Shown here piece after piece: positions 7,983 through 15,679 of a stretch of 64,000 nucleotides of DNA. Position 1 is the stretch's first letter; the number at the start of each line of letters is the position of its first letter. The notes beneath the pieces are model-generated. The model did no database searches. It worked only from the letters and a program-made list of their open reading frames with translations, and was not told where the DNA came from. Position numbers and translations under genes: made by a program. Origin of the DNA: CAWHXG01 sp963833235 (GTDB taxonomy: Bacteria; Pseudomonadota; Alphaproteobacteria; Rhodobacterales; Rhodobacteraceae); contig CAWHXG010000001.1 in the NCBI GenBank assembly GCA_963833235.1, forward strand, positions 1,240,001-1,304,000, in the 5' to 3' direction.

Positions 7983-9095
7983 ATGCGCACCCGTGCCGCC
8001 GTTGCGATGCAAGCAGGCCAGCCGCTGCAGGTCATGGAGGTCGAGCTCGACGGGCCCAAGGCCGGCGAGGTCCTGGTCGAGATCAAGGCGACGGGCCTGT
8101 GCCACACCGATGCCTTCACCCTGTCCGGCGACGATCCCGAGGGGCTGTTTCCGGCGATCCTGGGGCACGAGGGCGCGGGCGTGGTACTGGAGGTGGGGCC
8201 GGGGGTGACGGGCCTTGCGCCCGGCGATCACGTGATCCCGCTCTACACGCCCGAATGCCGGCAATGCGACTATTGCCTGAACCCCAAGACCAATCTGTGC
8301 CAGGCGATCCGGAGCACCCAGGGGCGCGGCGTGATGCCCGACGGGACGAGCCGCTTCAGCCTGCCCGATGGCACGCCGATCCTTCATTACATGGGCTGTT
8401 CGACCTTCGCGAACCACACCGTGCTGCCGGAGATCGCGCTGGCGAAGGTGCGGCCCGACGCGCCGTTCGACAAGATCTGCTATATCGGCTGCGGGGTGAC
8501 CACCGGGATCGGCGCGGTGATCAACACCGCCAAGGTGGAGCCGGGATCGAGCGCGATCGTGTTCGGGCTGGGCGGGATCGGGCTGAACGTTATCCAGGGG
8601 CTGCGGCTGGCGGGCGCCTCGCAGATCGTGGGGGTCGATCTGAACCCCGCGAAGGTGACCATGGGCGAGCGCTTCGGGATGACCGATTTCGTCAATCCCT
8701 CGCAGGTCGATGGCGAACTGGTGGCTTTTCTGGTGGAGCTGACCGGCGGTGGCGCCGACTATACCTTTGATGCCACTGGCAATGTCGGCGTGATGCGCAC
8801 GGCGCTGGAGGCGGCGCACAAGGGCTGGGGCGAGAGCGTGATCATCGGGGTGGCGCCGGCGGGCGCGGAGATCGCGACGCGGCCCTTCCAGCTGGTCACC
8901 GGCCGGGTCTGGCGCGGCACGGCCTTCGGCGGGGCGCGGGGACGCACGGACGTGCCGAAGATCGTGGATTGGTACATGCAGGGCAAGATCGAGATCGACC
9001 CGATGATCACCCACACGCTGAGCCTCGACGACATCAACGAGGGGTTCGACCTGATGCACGAGGGCAAGTCGATCCGCGCGGTGGTGCAGTATTGA
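7983..9095 (+). CDS. frmA: S-(hydroxymethyl)glutathione dehydrogenase / class III alcohol dehydrogenase
   Basis: A 370-residue zinc- and NAD-dependent cytoplasmic enzyme that oxidises the spontaneous formaldehyde-glutathione adduct to S-formylglutathione. Visible features are the catalytic zinc cysteine in GLCHTDAF (Cys40), GHEGAGVV, the four-cysteine structural zinc loop (CRQCDYC...C), and the nucleotide-binding GLGGIGLNVIQG. The start at 7983 follows GAGGGAAGAG; upstream in-frame sequence is not conserved-looking. The matching S-formylglutathione hydrolase gene is about 4 kb downstream at 13130, so both steps of glutathione-dependent formaldehyde detoxification are encoded in this window but not in one compact operon. 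Confidence 0.95.
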   Translation: MRTRAAVAMQAGQPLQVMEVELDGPKAGEVLVEIKATGLCHTDAFTLSGDDPEGLFPAILGHEGAGVVLEVGPGVTGLAPGDHVIPLYTPECRQCDYCLNPKTNLCQAIRSTQGRGVMPDGTSRFSLPDGTPILHYMGCSTFANHTVLPEIALAKVRPDAPFDKICYIGCGVTTGIGAVINTAKVEPGSSAIVFGLGGIGLNVIQGLRLAGASQIVGVDLNPAKVTMGERFGMTDFVNPSQVDGELVAFLVELTGGGADYTFDATGNVGVMRTALEAAHKGWGESVIIGVAPAGAEIATRPFQLVTGRVWRGTAFGGARGRTDVPKIVDWYMQGKIEIDPMITHTLSLDDINEGFDLMHEGKSIRAVVQY

Positions 9096-9158
9096 GTGAG
9101 GATCTGGCAAGCTGCGGTTGTAAAAGGGTTTCCCGATGCGTCGCTGCCCTTGCCCGCA

Positions 9159-9659
9159 ATGGTAAACGAACGGTTAACGGTTCGGCCGGCAACGGAGGCG
9201 GACGAAGAGGCGATCTGGCGCCTTCTGAAGCCGGTATTCCGCGCCGGCGAGACCTATGCGATCCCGCGCGACATCTGTCGCGACGCGGCGCTGGCCTACT
9301 GGTTCGGCGGGCATTCCGTGTTCGTGACAGGCGCACCGATAGCAGGAACTTCCTTCGTTTGTGCTAACGCCCGCGGCGGCGGCGGCCATGTGGCCAACGC
9401 GGCCTTCGTGACCGACCCGGCCGCGCGGGGGCGGGGCATCGCCTCGGCCTTGCTGGACCATGCGGTGGACTTCGCGCGGCGCGAGGGATACCGGGCGATG
9501 CAGTTCAACTTCGTCGTCGCCACGAACACCGGTGCGATCCGGCTGTGGGAGCGGGCGGGTTTCGCCATCGTCGGGCGCCTGCCGGGGGCCTTCCGGCATC
9601 CCGAGCATGGTTTCACCGACGCTCTGGTGATGATGAAATCCCTTGAGGAGCCAACGTGA
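9159..9659 (+). CDS. GNAT family N-acetyltransferase
   Basis: A 166-residue GNAT-fold protein (MVNERLTVRPATEADEEAIW). The acetyl-CoA binding motif A appears as AAFVTDPAARGRGIASALL, and the C-terminal N-x-GAIRLWERAGF segment is typical of GNAT proteins that act on small molecules or protein N-termini. The ATG at 9159 is chosen because the GNAT fold begins directly there. The next gene starts 1 bp after its stop, so the two are likely translationally coupled. The substrate is unknown. Confidence 0.85.
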   Translation: MVNERLTVRPATEADEEAIWRLLKPVFRAGETYAIPRDICRDAALAYWFGGHSVFVTGAPIAGTSFVCANARGGGGHVANAAFVTDPAARGRGIASALLDHAVDFARREGYRAMQFNFVVATNTGAIRLWERAGFAIVGRLPGAFRHPEHGFTDALVMMKSLEEPT

Positions 9660-9660
9660 T

Positions 9661-10419
9661 ATGACCGAGATCCGCCAATCCTTGCGCGCCGAGCCCCGTC
9701 CGCCGCTGCTGGCCGTGCTGATCGACGCGGACAACGTGCCCGCCAGCTATGCGGAGCCGATCTTCGAGGAGATCGCGAGCTTCGGGGAGGCGTCTATCCG
9801 TCGGATTTACGGGGATTTCGCGCGGGACGGGCTGCGGGGGTGGTCGAAGAAGCTGGCGAACCTGGCGATCGTGCCGATCCAGGCGCCCAGCAACACCCGC
9901 GGCAAGAACAGCAGCGACATCGCCCTGGTGATCGACGCGATGGACATCCTGCATACGGGTCGGTTCGACGGGTTCGTGCTGGTCAGCTCCGACAGCGACT
10001 TCACGCGGCTGGCCAGCCGCATCCGCGAACAGGGGATCGACATCTACGGGATGGGCGAGCAGAAGACGCCGGAGGCTTTCCGGATGGCGTGCAAGCGGTT
10101 CATCTACGTGGAGAACCTGGCCAGCGAAGCCATTGAAACCGAAGCGGTTCTTGACCCGGACATCCCCAAGGCGACGCCGGGGCGCAAGCTGCAGCCGATG
10201 GATGCGCGACTGATGATATTGCGGGCGTTCGACGCGATCGACCAGGACGACGAATGGTATTCGCTGGGGCAACTGGGGCAGCACCTGACCACCGCGAACC
10301 CCGACTTCGACCCGCGGAACTACGGCAAGAAGAAGCTGAGCGACCTGATCGCGGAGCTGAAGATGTTCGAGATGCGCAAGGGCGCGGGCAACCAGTTCGA
10401 GGCGCGGCGGCTGGATTGA
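9661..10419 (+). CDS. NYN-domain nuclease with C-terminal OST-HTH/LOTUS domain
   Basis: A 252-residue protein. The N-terminal PIN-like NYN domain has the acidic motifs VLIDADN (Asp22, Asp24) and VSSDSDF, and GKNSSDIALVIDAM, which together form a metal-dependent RNase site. The C-terminal 80 residues look like an OST-HTH/LOTUS winged helix expected to bind RNA. Bacterial NYN-LOTUS proteins are predicted RNA-processing or degradation factors. It begins 1 bp after the GNAT stop with GAGGAG upstream. The RNA target is unknown. Confidence 0.88.
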   Translation: MTEIRQSLRAEPRPPLLAVLIDADNVPASYAEPIFEEIASFGEASIRRIYGDFARDGLRGWSKKLANLAIVPIQAPSNTRGKNSSDIALVIDAMDILHTGRFDGFVLVSSDSDFTRLASRIREQGIDIYGMGEQKTPEAFRMACKRFIYVENLASEAIETEAVLDPDIPKATPGRKLQPMDARLMILRAFDAIDQDDEWYSLGQLGQHLTTANPDFDPRNYGKKKLSDLIAELKMFEMRKGAGNQFEARRLD

Positions 10420-10672
10420 ACGCCGATTTCGAAGTGTCGGCCTTCGGTCGGCTTTCGGTCGGCAAAGTGTCGGACCCCTGCGCGCGGTCGCGGGGCGGTT
10501 CGCGCAACGGCCGGGCACCGGGTCGGCCGCCTTGCCGGGACGTTTTCCGGGGCCTCGACGATTGCGGGTGCCGCCGGGGGCCGGGGTTTTTCGCGGCCTT
10601 GGCTGCCGCCGTTCCACGGACTGCTCGGATGGGGCTTATCGGATGCGGCCGATCGGATGGGGCGGCTTTCGC

Positions 10673-10683
10673 GGGGGGGGGGG
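10673..10683. repeat. Run of 11 G residues
   Basis: A homopolymer of 11 G (C on the minus strand) lies 5 bp beyond the stop of the TetR gene. It is the longest mononucleotide run I noticed in the window. Being outside the reading frame, it cannot switch that gene by slippage; it could mark a sequencing-uncertain position or be part of the 3' end of the transcript. Confidence 0.6.
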
Positions 10684-10687
10684 CCGC

Positions 10688-11350
10688 TCAGGCGGTTGGC
10701 GCCCCGTAGCGGGCCATGAACATGTCCACCGCGCTGGCGACGACGCGATCCACGTCTTCCGGCGTGGGGCGTTCGATCATGTTGAACATCAGCTGCGGGA
10801 AAAGCTCGGCCTTGCACAGCTCGGTGAACTGTTCGGCCGCGAGGCGGCAATCGGGGATGTGGAGCTCGCCGCGGGCGACCGCCCCTTGCAGGTAGTCCAC
10901 CACCCGGTCGCGCGCGACCTCGGGGCCGGAGCGGTAGAAGGTGCGCCCGAGTTCCGGGAAGCGGTCGCTTTCGGCCACGCAGATGCGGAAGACGCGCTGG
11001 CCGAAGGGCGACAGGAAGAAAACCGTCAGCCGCCGGGCGATATCGGTGAGCGTTTCGCGGGGGCTGGCGCCGTCGCGGGCGCGGACCATGGCGGCTTCGG
11101 ATTGCCGCACGCATTCGGAGGTGGCGACCTCGAGGAAGAGGACGCGCTTGTCGGAGAAGTAGCTATAGAGCGTGGCCTTGGAGACGCCGCCCGCCTTGGC
11201 GATGGCATCGACGCTGGCGCCCTCGTAGCCCTCGCGCATGAAGACCTCGCGCGCGCCTTTAAGGACCTGATCGTATTTCCGCCCCTTGCGGGGGGCGGGC
11301 GTGGCGCCGCCGCAGACCTGGGCGGGTTGGGCGACGTCGCTGGTTTCCAC
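10688..11350 (-). CDS. TetR/AcrR family transcriptional regulator
   Basis: A 220-residue repressor-type protein with an N-terminal TetR helix-turn-helix (ASVDAIAKAGGVSKATLYSYF, about residues 44-64) and a helical C-terminal ligand domain of the AcrR C-terminal type. The start is a GTG; no in-frame ATG is nearby. It probably controls its own promoter (palindrome at 11403-11419) and the small exported-protein gene at 11475, whose promoter carries a near-perfect palindrome with the same CTGAAC half-site. The inducer is unknown; no efflux operon is adjacent. Confidence 0.88.
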   Translation of the reverse strand: METSDVAQPAQVCGGATPAPRKGRKYDQVLKGAREVFMREGYEGASVDAIAKAGGVSKATLYSYFSDKRVLFLEVATSECVRQSEAAMVRARDGASPRETLTDIARRLTVFFLSPFGQRVFRICVAESDRFPELGRTFYRSGPEVARDRVVDYLQGAVARGELHIPDCRLAAEQFTELCKAELFPQLMFNMIERPTPEDVDRVVASAVDMFMARYGAPTA

Positions 11351-11391
11351 TGGCTTGTCGATGTGATCCGCCCCTTCGGCATGGCCGCCTA

Positions 11392-11421
11392 TTTATAGAC
11401 CGCCCGGTTCAGAACGGGCAA
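11392..11421 (-). promoter_or_regulatory. Putative tetR promoter with operator in the spacer
   Basis: On the minus strand TTGCCC (11416-11421) and TATAAA (11392-11397) are separated by 18 bp. The spacer holds GTTC-A-GAAC (11407-11415), a palindromic core sharing the CTGAAC half-site with the larger palindrome at 11699-11722. This suggests autorepression by the TetR protein. The promoter elements are inferred by eye. Confidence 0.5.
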
Positions 11422-11474
11422 GCGAAGATGGCGTGGTTCGCCGGAGGTGCCCCAACGTGACATCGGGGCGCAGG

Positions 11475-11681
11475 TCACTTTCCTTCGGTCTCCCGGGCGA
11501 TCAGGCGGAGAATTTCCTTGCGGCTGAGTTCATCGCACTCCGACGCTTCGAGCTGGAGGCAGACCGAGGCGAGGAGCGTGTCGCTGGCATGGTGGCGGAC
11601 GGGATCGAAGCTGGTCGCGGCGACGGCGATGCCGCTTAGCAAGGCGAGAAGGGCGGTTGCGCAGATTGTGGTGCGGGCCAT
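11475..11681 (-). CDS. Small exported protein, probable TetR target
   Basis: A 68-residue protein of unknown function with a clear Sec signal peptide (ARTTICATALLALLSGIAVA, cleavage probably after AVA) leaving a mature peptide of about 47 residues. The mature part has two cysteines seven residues apart (SVC...SEC), which could form a disulfide in the periplasm, and an amphipathic C-terminal helix. AGGAG precedes the ATG. The promoter region contains a long palindrome, and the TetR gene follows on the same strand 124 bp downstream. I do not recognise the family. Confidence 0.65.
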   Translation of the reverse strand: MARTTICATALLALLSGIAVAATSFDPVRHHASDTLLASVCLQLEASECDELSRKEILRLIARETEGK

Positions 11682-11698
11682 CTGGGTCGTCTCCTTTG

Positions 11699-11722
11699 CT
11701 AGACTGAACAGTTCAGTTCTAG
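11699..11722. promoter_or_regulatory. Palindromic operator upstream of the small exported protein
   Basis: The core ACTGAAC-A-GTTCAGT (11703-11717) is a perfect 15-bp palindrome, flanked by CTAG on both sides (11699-11702, 11719-11722). It lies about 20-40 bp upstream of the ATG at 11681, just downstream of a possible minus-strand -10 (TATCTT), so a bound repressor would block transcription. Its size and symmetry fit a TetR-family operator, and a TetR gene is adjacent. A further half-site, GGTTCAGT, lies near 11770. Confidence 0.7.
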
Positions 11723-11829
11723 CATTAAGATAGGAGCTGACGCGGCGACCGCAAGCTGAATTGTACGGAGCGGTTCAGTTTTGCGTGAGCGCCGGATCTG
11801 GCGACGGGTCCCGCCGCTCCCTCGCGGGC

Positions 11830-12039
11830 TCAGTCGTCGTCATCGTCGTTCTGCTCGTCGATGATCTCCTGCGCCTCGTTGACGGACACGCCCGTGCACT
11901 GGGCGCCGTCAAGCCCGGCGGCGGCCTCTTGCTGGGTGCAGCCATCGGGGCCGGCACGATTGGCGGGCACGCCGCAGGCGGCGAGGGCCAGGAGCGCGGC
12001 CAGGGCGGCGGCGGATCCTTGGGCGGGTGAGCAGGGCAT
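11830..12039 (-). CDS. Small lipoprotein with acidic C-terminus
   Basis: A 69-residue hypothetical lipoprotein. The N-terminus has a hydrophobic stretch ending in the lipobox LAAC, so the mature chain of about 45 residues begins at that cysteine. It has two more cysteines and ends in an acidic tail of five consecutive aspartates. The start at 12039 is the ATG nearest to the signal sequence. No family recognised. It is transcribed divergently from the AEC permease and upstream of the small exported-protein gene. Confidence 0.55.
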   Translation of the reverse strand: MPCSPAQGSAAALAALLALAACGVPANRAGPDGCTQQEAAAGLDGAQCTGVSVNEAQEIIDEQNDDDDD

Positions 12040-12145
12040 CGGCGGCTCCGTTCGGGGGGATCGCGGAGACAACCGGGGGCCCATGGCCACGGTTCCCCCT
12101 GGGGCCAGTGGCCCTGCCGGCCGGCCTGTGCTACCGCGCCTCTCG

Positions 12146-13102
12146 ATGCTGCCCGTGTTCCTTCAGACCCTGCCGTTCTTCCTGTTGATCGCGCTGGGCT
12201 ACGGCGCGGGGCGCACTGGCTTTTTCAGCCCCGCGGCGACGGCGGCGCTGACCCGGTTCGTGTTCTATTTCGCGCTGTCGGCGATGCTGTTCCGGTTCGC
12301 GGCGGAGCTGAGCTTTGCGCAGGTCTTCGACCGCAGCTTCATCGCCGCGTATCTGAGCGCCACGGTGGCGGTGTACCTTCTGGCGACGCTGGTGGCGATG
12401 CTGCGACGGGTGCCGATGGCGCAGGCCGCGGTGGAGGCGCAATGCGCGGTGATCGGCAACGTGGGGTTCCTCGGCGTGCCGATGCTGGTGCTCTTGATGG
12501 GGCCGGCGGCGATCGGGCCGGTGATGGTGGTGCTGGCGGTGGACCTGATCGTCTTTTCCAGCCTCATCGTGATCCTGATCACCGGCAGCCGCGAGCGGCT
12601 TTCGTGGTCGATCCTGCGGACGGTGCTGGGCGGGCTGGTGGCGAACCCGATGATCGTCTCGATCTCGCTGGGGCTTCTGTGGTCGGCCAGCGGGCTGGTC
12701 TTGCCGGTGCCGGCGGCGTCGTTCCTGACCACGCTGGGCGCGGCCGCCACGCCCGGCGCGCTCTTCGCCATCGGCGCCTCGCTGGCCGGCAAGTCGGCGG
12801 AGCGGATGAGCGTGGCCCTGTGGCTGTCCGCCTGCAAGCTGGGGCTGCATCCGGCGGCGGTGGCGGTGGCGGCGATCTGGCTCTTTCCGGTGGCGCCTTA
12901 TCCCGCGGCGGTGATGATCGCCGCGGCGGCGCTGCCGGTGGCGGGCAACGTCTATATCCTTGCGCAGCATTACGGGGTGGCGCCGCAGCGTGTCTCGACC
13001 GCGATCCTCGTGTCCACCGTGCTGAGCGTGGCCAGCCTGCCGGCCTTCATCGCCTGGATGGACGGGCGGCCGGAGCTTGCCGTGGTCGCTGCGGGCGGGT
13101 AG
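12146..13102 (+). CDS. AEC (auxin efflux carrier) family permease
   Basis: A 318-residue inner-membrane protein with about ten membrane helices in two five-helix repeats, matching the AEC family (PF03547). Members export or import small organic acids such as malate or malonate. The N-terminus MLPVFLQTLPFFLLIALGYG is typical of the family and fixes the start at 12146, although an upstream ATG at 12083 is possible and the ribosome-binding site here is weak. fghA starts 27 bp downstream on the same strand, so they may be co-transcribed. The substrate cannot be predicted. Confidence 0.86.
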   Translation: MLPVFLQTLPFFLLIALGYGAGRTGFFSPAATAALTRFVFYFALSAMLFRFAAELSFAQVFDRSFIAAYLSATVAVYLLATLVAMLRRVPMAQAAVEAQCAVIGNVGFLGVPMLVLLMGPAAIGPVMVVLAVDLIVFSSLIVILITGSRERLSWSILRTVLGGLVANPMIVSISLGLLWSASGLVLPVPAASFLTTLGAAATPGALFAIGASLAGKSAERMSVALWLSACKLGLHPAAVAVAAIWLFPVAPYPAAVMIAAAALPVAGNVYILAQHYGVAPQRVSTAILVSTVLSVASLPAFIAWMDGRPELAVVAAGG

Positions 13103-13129
13103 CCCTTGCCGGGGGCGAGGGAGGACGCG

Positions 13130-13963
13130 ATGCGCACGATATCCGAGAACCGGTGCTTCGGCGGGGTGCAGGGGGTGTATGCCCACCATTCCGACGCCTG
13201 CGGCTGCGAGATGACATTCGGGCTCTACCTGCCGCCGCTGGCCGCTTCGCATCCTGTGCCGGTGCTGTGGTTCCTGTCGGGGCTGACCTGCACGCATGAG
13301 AACGCGATGGTGAAATCCGGCGTGCAGGCCCATGCGGCACGGTCGGGGATGGCGGTGTGCTTTCCCGACACCTCGCCGCGGGGCGAGGGCGTGGCCGACG
13401 ACGACGCGATGGACCTGGGGCAGGGGGCCGGCTTTTACGTGGATGCGACGCAGGCCCCCTGGGCGCCGCATTTCCGGATGTGGAGCTACGTGACCTCGGA
13501 GCTGCCGGCGCTGGTGGCCGGGCGGTTCGCCGTGGCGCCCGAGCGGCAGGCGATCACCGGGCATTCGATGGGCGGGCACGGGGCGCTGACCGTCGGGATG
13601 GCGCATCCGGGCCGCTATTCCAGCGTGTCGGCCTTCGCGCCGATGGCGCAGACCTCGGCCAGCGACTGGGGGCGGCGGCAGCTTCAGGCCTATCTTGGCG
13701 CGGACGAGGGGCCCTGGGCGCGCCACGACGCGACGCTGGCGATGACGCGCGAGGGGTTCGAGGGGCCGGTTCTGGTGGATCAGGGCAGCGACGACCAGTT
13801 CCTGGAGAAGCTCCGGCCCGAAGCGCTGGCCGAGGCGATGGCGGCGCGGCGGCAGGAGGGCGCCTTCCGGCTGCAGAAGGGCTATGACCACAGCTATTTC
13901 TTCGTGGCGAGCTTCATCGCCGACCACGTGGCCTTCCATGCCGAGGCGCTGGAGCGGCGGTGA
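13130..13963 (+). CDS. fghA: S-formylglutathione hydrolase
   Basis: A 277-residue alpha/beta hydrolase (esterase D family) that releases formate and glutathione from S-formylglutathione, the second step of formaldehyde detoxification. The nucleophile elbow is GHSMGGHG (Ser146); the acid and histidine of the triad are in DQGSDDQFL and GYDHSYFF. Length is as expected. GAGGACGCG precedes the ATG at 13130. The first-step enzyme is encoded at 7983; unrelated genes lie between, so this copy seems to be expressed with the AEC permease instead. Confidence 0.95.
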   Translation: MRTISENRCFGGVQGVYAHHSDACGCEMTFGLYLPPLAASHPVPVLWFLSGLTCTHENAMVKSGVQAHAARSGMAVCFPDTSPRGEGVADDDAMDLGQGAGFYVDATQAPWAPHFRMWSYVTSELPALVAGRFAVAPERQAITGHSMGGHGALTVGMAHPGRYSSVSAFAPMAQTSASDWGRRQLQAYLGADEGPWARHDATLAMTREGFEGPVLVDQGSDDQFLEKLRPEALAEAMAARRQEGAFRLQKGYDHSYFFVASFIADHVAFHAEALERR

Positions 13964-14046
13964 GCGGCAGCCGGCCCCCTGCGACGGCGCGCCGCTGCAC
14001 GCTTCGCCGAGGAAGAGCCGGCGATCGTCGGCCCGATGGGAGGCAG

Positions 14047-14198
14047 ATGACCGTCTCGCCGGAAGCGGGCGTGTGCATGTCGCGCCGGAGGCGGGCGTGT
14101 GCATGTCGCGCCGGGGTAGAGCGCGGGATCGTCTTGCCGGAGGGAAGCCGATGACCGCCTCGCCGGAGGGCAGTGCGTGATCGTCTCACCGGAGGGGC
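14047..14198. repeat. Degenerate short tandem repeats upstream of the UPF0178 gene
   Basis: The 239-bp gap between fghA and the UPF0178 gene holds about six degenerate copies of a unit resembling ATGACCGTCTCGCCGGAGGG. Two 24-bp units at 14065-14088 and 14091-14114 are identical (period 26 bp). Every unit contains CCGGAGG or CCGGAAG, which resembles a Shine-Dalgarno core, and the last one is the actual ribosome-binding site of the next gene. The pattern suggests expansion of a translation-initiation segment by slippage or unequal exchange. Confidence 0.7.
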
Positions 14199-14202
14199 GC
14201 CA

Positions 14203-14655
14203 GTGATATACGTGGATGCCGATGCCTGCCCGGTGAAGGCCGAGGTGGAGGCGGTGGCGAGCCGCCTGCGCGAGGCCGTGGCGTTGGTCTGCAACGGCGG
14301 GCTGCGGCCCTCGGCCAACCCGCTGATCGAGGTGGTCTTCGTGGCCGACGGGCCTGACGTGGCCGATATGTGGATCGCCGAGCGGGCCGGGCGCGGCGAC
14401 GTGGTGGTGACCGCCGACGTGCCGCTGGCGGATCGCTGCGTGAAGGCCGGCGCGCGGGTGATCGGCCATGACGGCACGGCGTTCACCGAAGGGAATACGG
14501 CGATGAAGCTGGCGACGCGCGACCTGATGACGGACCTGCGGGCGGCCGACCCGTTCCGCCAGGGCGGCGGGCGGCCCTTCGCCAAGGCCGACAGGTCGCG
14601 CTTTCGGATGGCGCTGGACCGGGCGGTGACCCAGGCGCGGGGAGACGCGGCATGA
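14203..14655 (+). CDS. UPF0178 (DUF188, YaiI-type) protein
   Basis: A 150-residue protein of the UPF0178/DUF188 family, starting MIYVDADACPVKAEVEAVA. It has conserved VTADVPLADRCV and FTEGN segments and a C-terminal basic region. The fold is PIN-like, with aspartates (DADACP) placed like a nuclease site, but the biochemical role is not established. The GTG start at 14203 is preceded by GGAGGGG at ideal spacing; the upstream in-frame GTG at 14173 lies inside the repeat. The stop overlaps the next start by 4 bp (ATGA), implying translational coupling with the cyclodeaminase homologue. Confidence 0.88.
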   Translation: MIYVDADACPVKAEVEAVASRLREAVALVCNGGLRPSANPLIEVVFVADGPDVADMWIAERAGRGDVVVTADVPLADRCVKAGARVIGHDGTAFTEGNTAMKLATRDLMTDLRAADPFRQGGGRPFAKADRSRFRMALDRAVTQARGDAA

Positions 14656-15569
14656 GCGGCGTTCCGATGGTGCCGGCGGAGGCCGCGGAGCTGCTGCACT
14701 GGCCCGATATCGCGGCGGCCATCGCGGCGGGCCATGCGCTGCCCCGGGCCAGCATCGGCGATACCTTCCTGCGGCGCGGCGCCGAGACGCTGCTCAGCCG
14801 CTCGGCCTTCGTGGACGGGCTGGGCGCGCTGGTGAAGACGGCGATGGTGTATCCCGGCAACGGCGCGTTCGGGCTGCCCTCGGTGAACGGCGCGGCCTGC
14901 CTTTTCTCGGACCGGGACGGGACGCCGGAGGCGATGGTGGACTTTCACCTGCTGACCCGCTGGAAGACCGCCGGGGACAGCCTGCTCGCGGCGATGCGGC
15001 TGGCGCCGCCGGAGGTGGGGCGGGTCGTGGTCCTCGGCGCCGGGACGGTGGCCGACAGCCTGATCGAGGCCTATCGCAGCGTCTGGCCCGAGGCGGATTA
15101 TGCCGTGTGGAACCGCACGGGCGCGCGGGCGGCGGCGCTGGCGGAGGCGCGTGGCGCCACCGTTGTGCAGGACCTGCCCGAAGCCGTGGGCCTGGCCGAC
15201 ATCGTGGCCTGCGCGACGATGAGCGCGGCGCCGGTGCTGCAGGGCGACTGGCTGCGGCCCGGCACCCATGTGGACCTGATCGGCGCCTACCGGGCCGACA
15301 TGCGCGAGGCGGACGACGCGGTGCTGCGGCGGGCGCGGATCTTCGTGGACAGCCGGGAGACGACGCTGGAGCATATCGGCGAGCTGAAGATTCCGCTGGC
15401 CGACGGGGTGATCGGCCCCGAGGACGTGCTGGCGGATTTCTACGAGCTGGACGGGTTCGAGCGGGCGCCGGATGACATTACCGTCTTCAAGAACGGCGGC
15501 GGCGCGCATCTTGATCTGATGGTCGCCCGGGCGATCCTGGCGGCCTGGCAGCTGCGGCCCCCGGGCTGA
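14652..15569 (+). CDS. Ornithine cyclodeaminase / mu-crystallin family protein
   Basis: A 305-residue NAD(P)-dependent protein. The Rossmann motif VVLGAGTVADSLIEAY is near residue 120, preceded by the family segment ALVKTAMVYPGNGAFGLPSVNG and followed by DLIGAYRADMREADD, where the aspartate is the usual catalytic residue. Members include ornithine cyclodeaminase, lysine cyclodeaminase, alanine dehydrogenase and ketimine reductases, which cannot be separated by sequence alone here. It overlaps the UPF0178 gene by 4 bp and is followed by a hairpin terminator. Confidence 0.87.
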   Translation: MSGVPMVPAEAAELLHWPDIAAAIAAGHALPRASIGDTFLRRGAETLLSRSAFVDGLGALVKTAMVYPGNGAFGLPSVNGAACLFSDRDGTPEAMVDFHLLTRWKTAGDSLLAAMRLAPPEVGRVVVLGAGTVADSLIEAYRSVWPEADYAVWNRTGARAAALAEARGATVVQDLPEAVGLADIVACATMSAAPVLQGDWLRPGTHVDLIGAYRADMREADDAVLRRARIFVDSRETTLEHIGELKIPLADGVIGPEDVLADFYELDGFERAPDDITVFKNGGGAHLDLMVARAILAAWQLRPPG

Positions 15570-15572
15570 GGC

Positions 15573-15592
15573 CGATCCGTGCGCGCGGATCG
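15573..15592 (+). terminator. Probable terminator after the cyclodeaminase gene
   Basis: CGATCCG (15573-15579) and CGGATCG (15586-15592) form a 7-bp stem with a 6-nt loop, followed by CCTTGTTGTG, only 4 bp after the stop codon. The U-tract is weak, so termination efficiency is uncertain. Confidence 0.5.
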
Positions 15593-15679
15593 CCTTGTTG
15601 TGCGCAGAATGTTACAGGCCCTGGCCCTTGTTTCACAGGGGGATTGCCGGGAATCGGGCGGGCGCGCACCGTCCCTTCC

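Noticed and set aside
10673..10683. Phase-variable poly-G tract
   Set aside because: The 11-G run lies outside the TetR reading frame, after the stop, so slippage cannot switch that protein; no promoter is obviously spaced by it.
12131..14104. A 657-codon minus-strand frame across the AEC permease and fghA
   Set aside because: Both plus-strand genes are clear family members; the antisense product has a low-complexity, arginine/histidine-rich composition and no recognisable domain.
14047..14198. Possible CRISPR-like array
   Set aside because: Units are only 20-26 bp, degenerate and without unique spacers of constant length; no cas genes are nearby.
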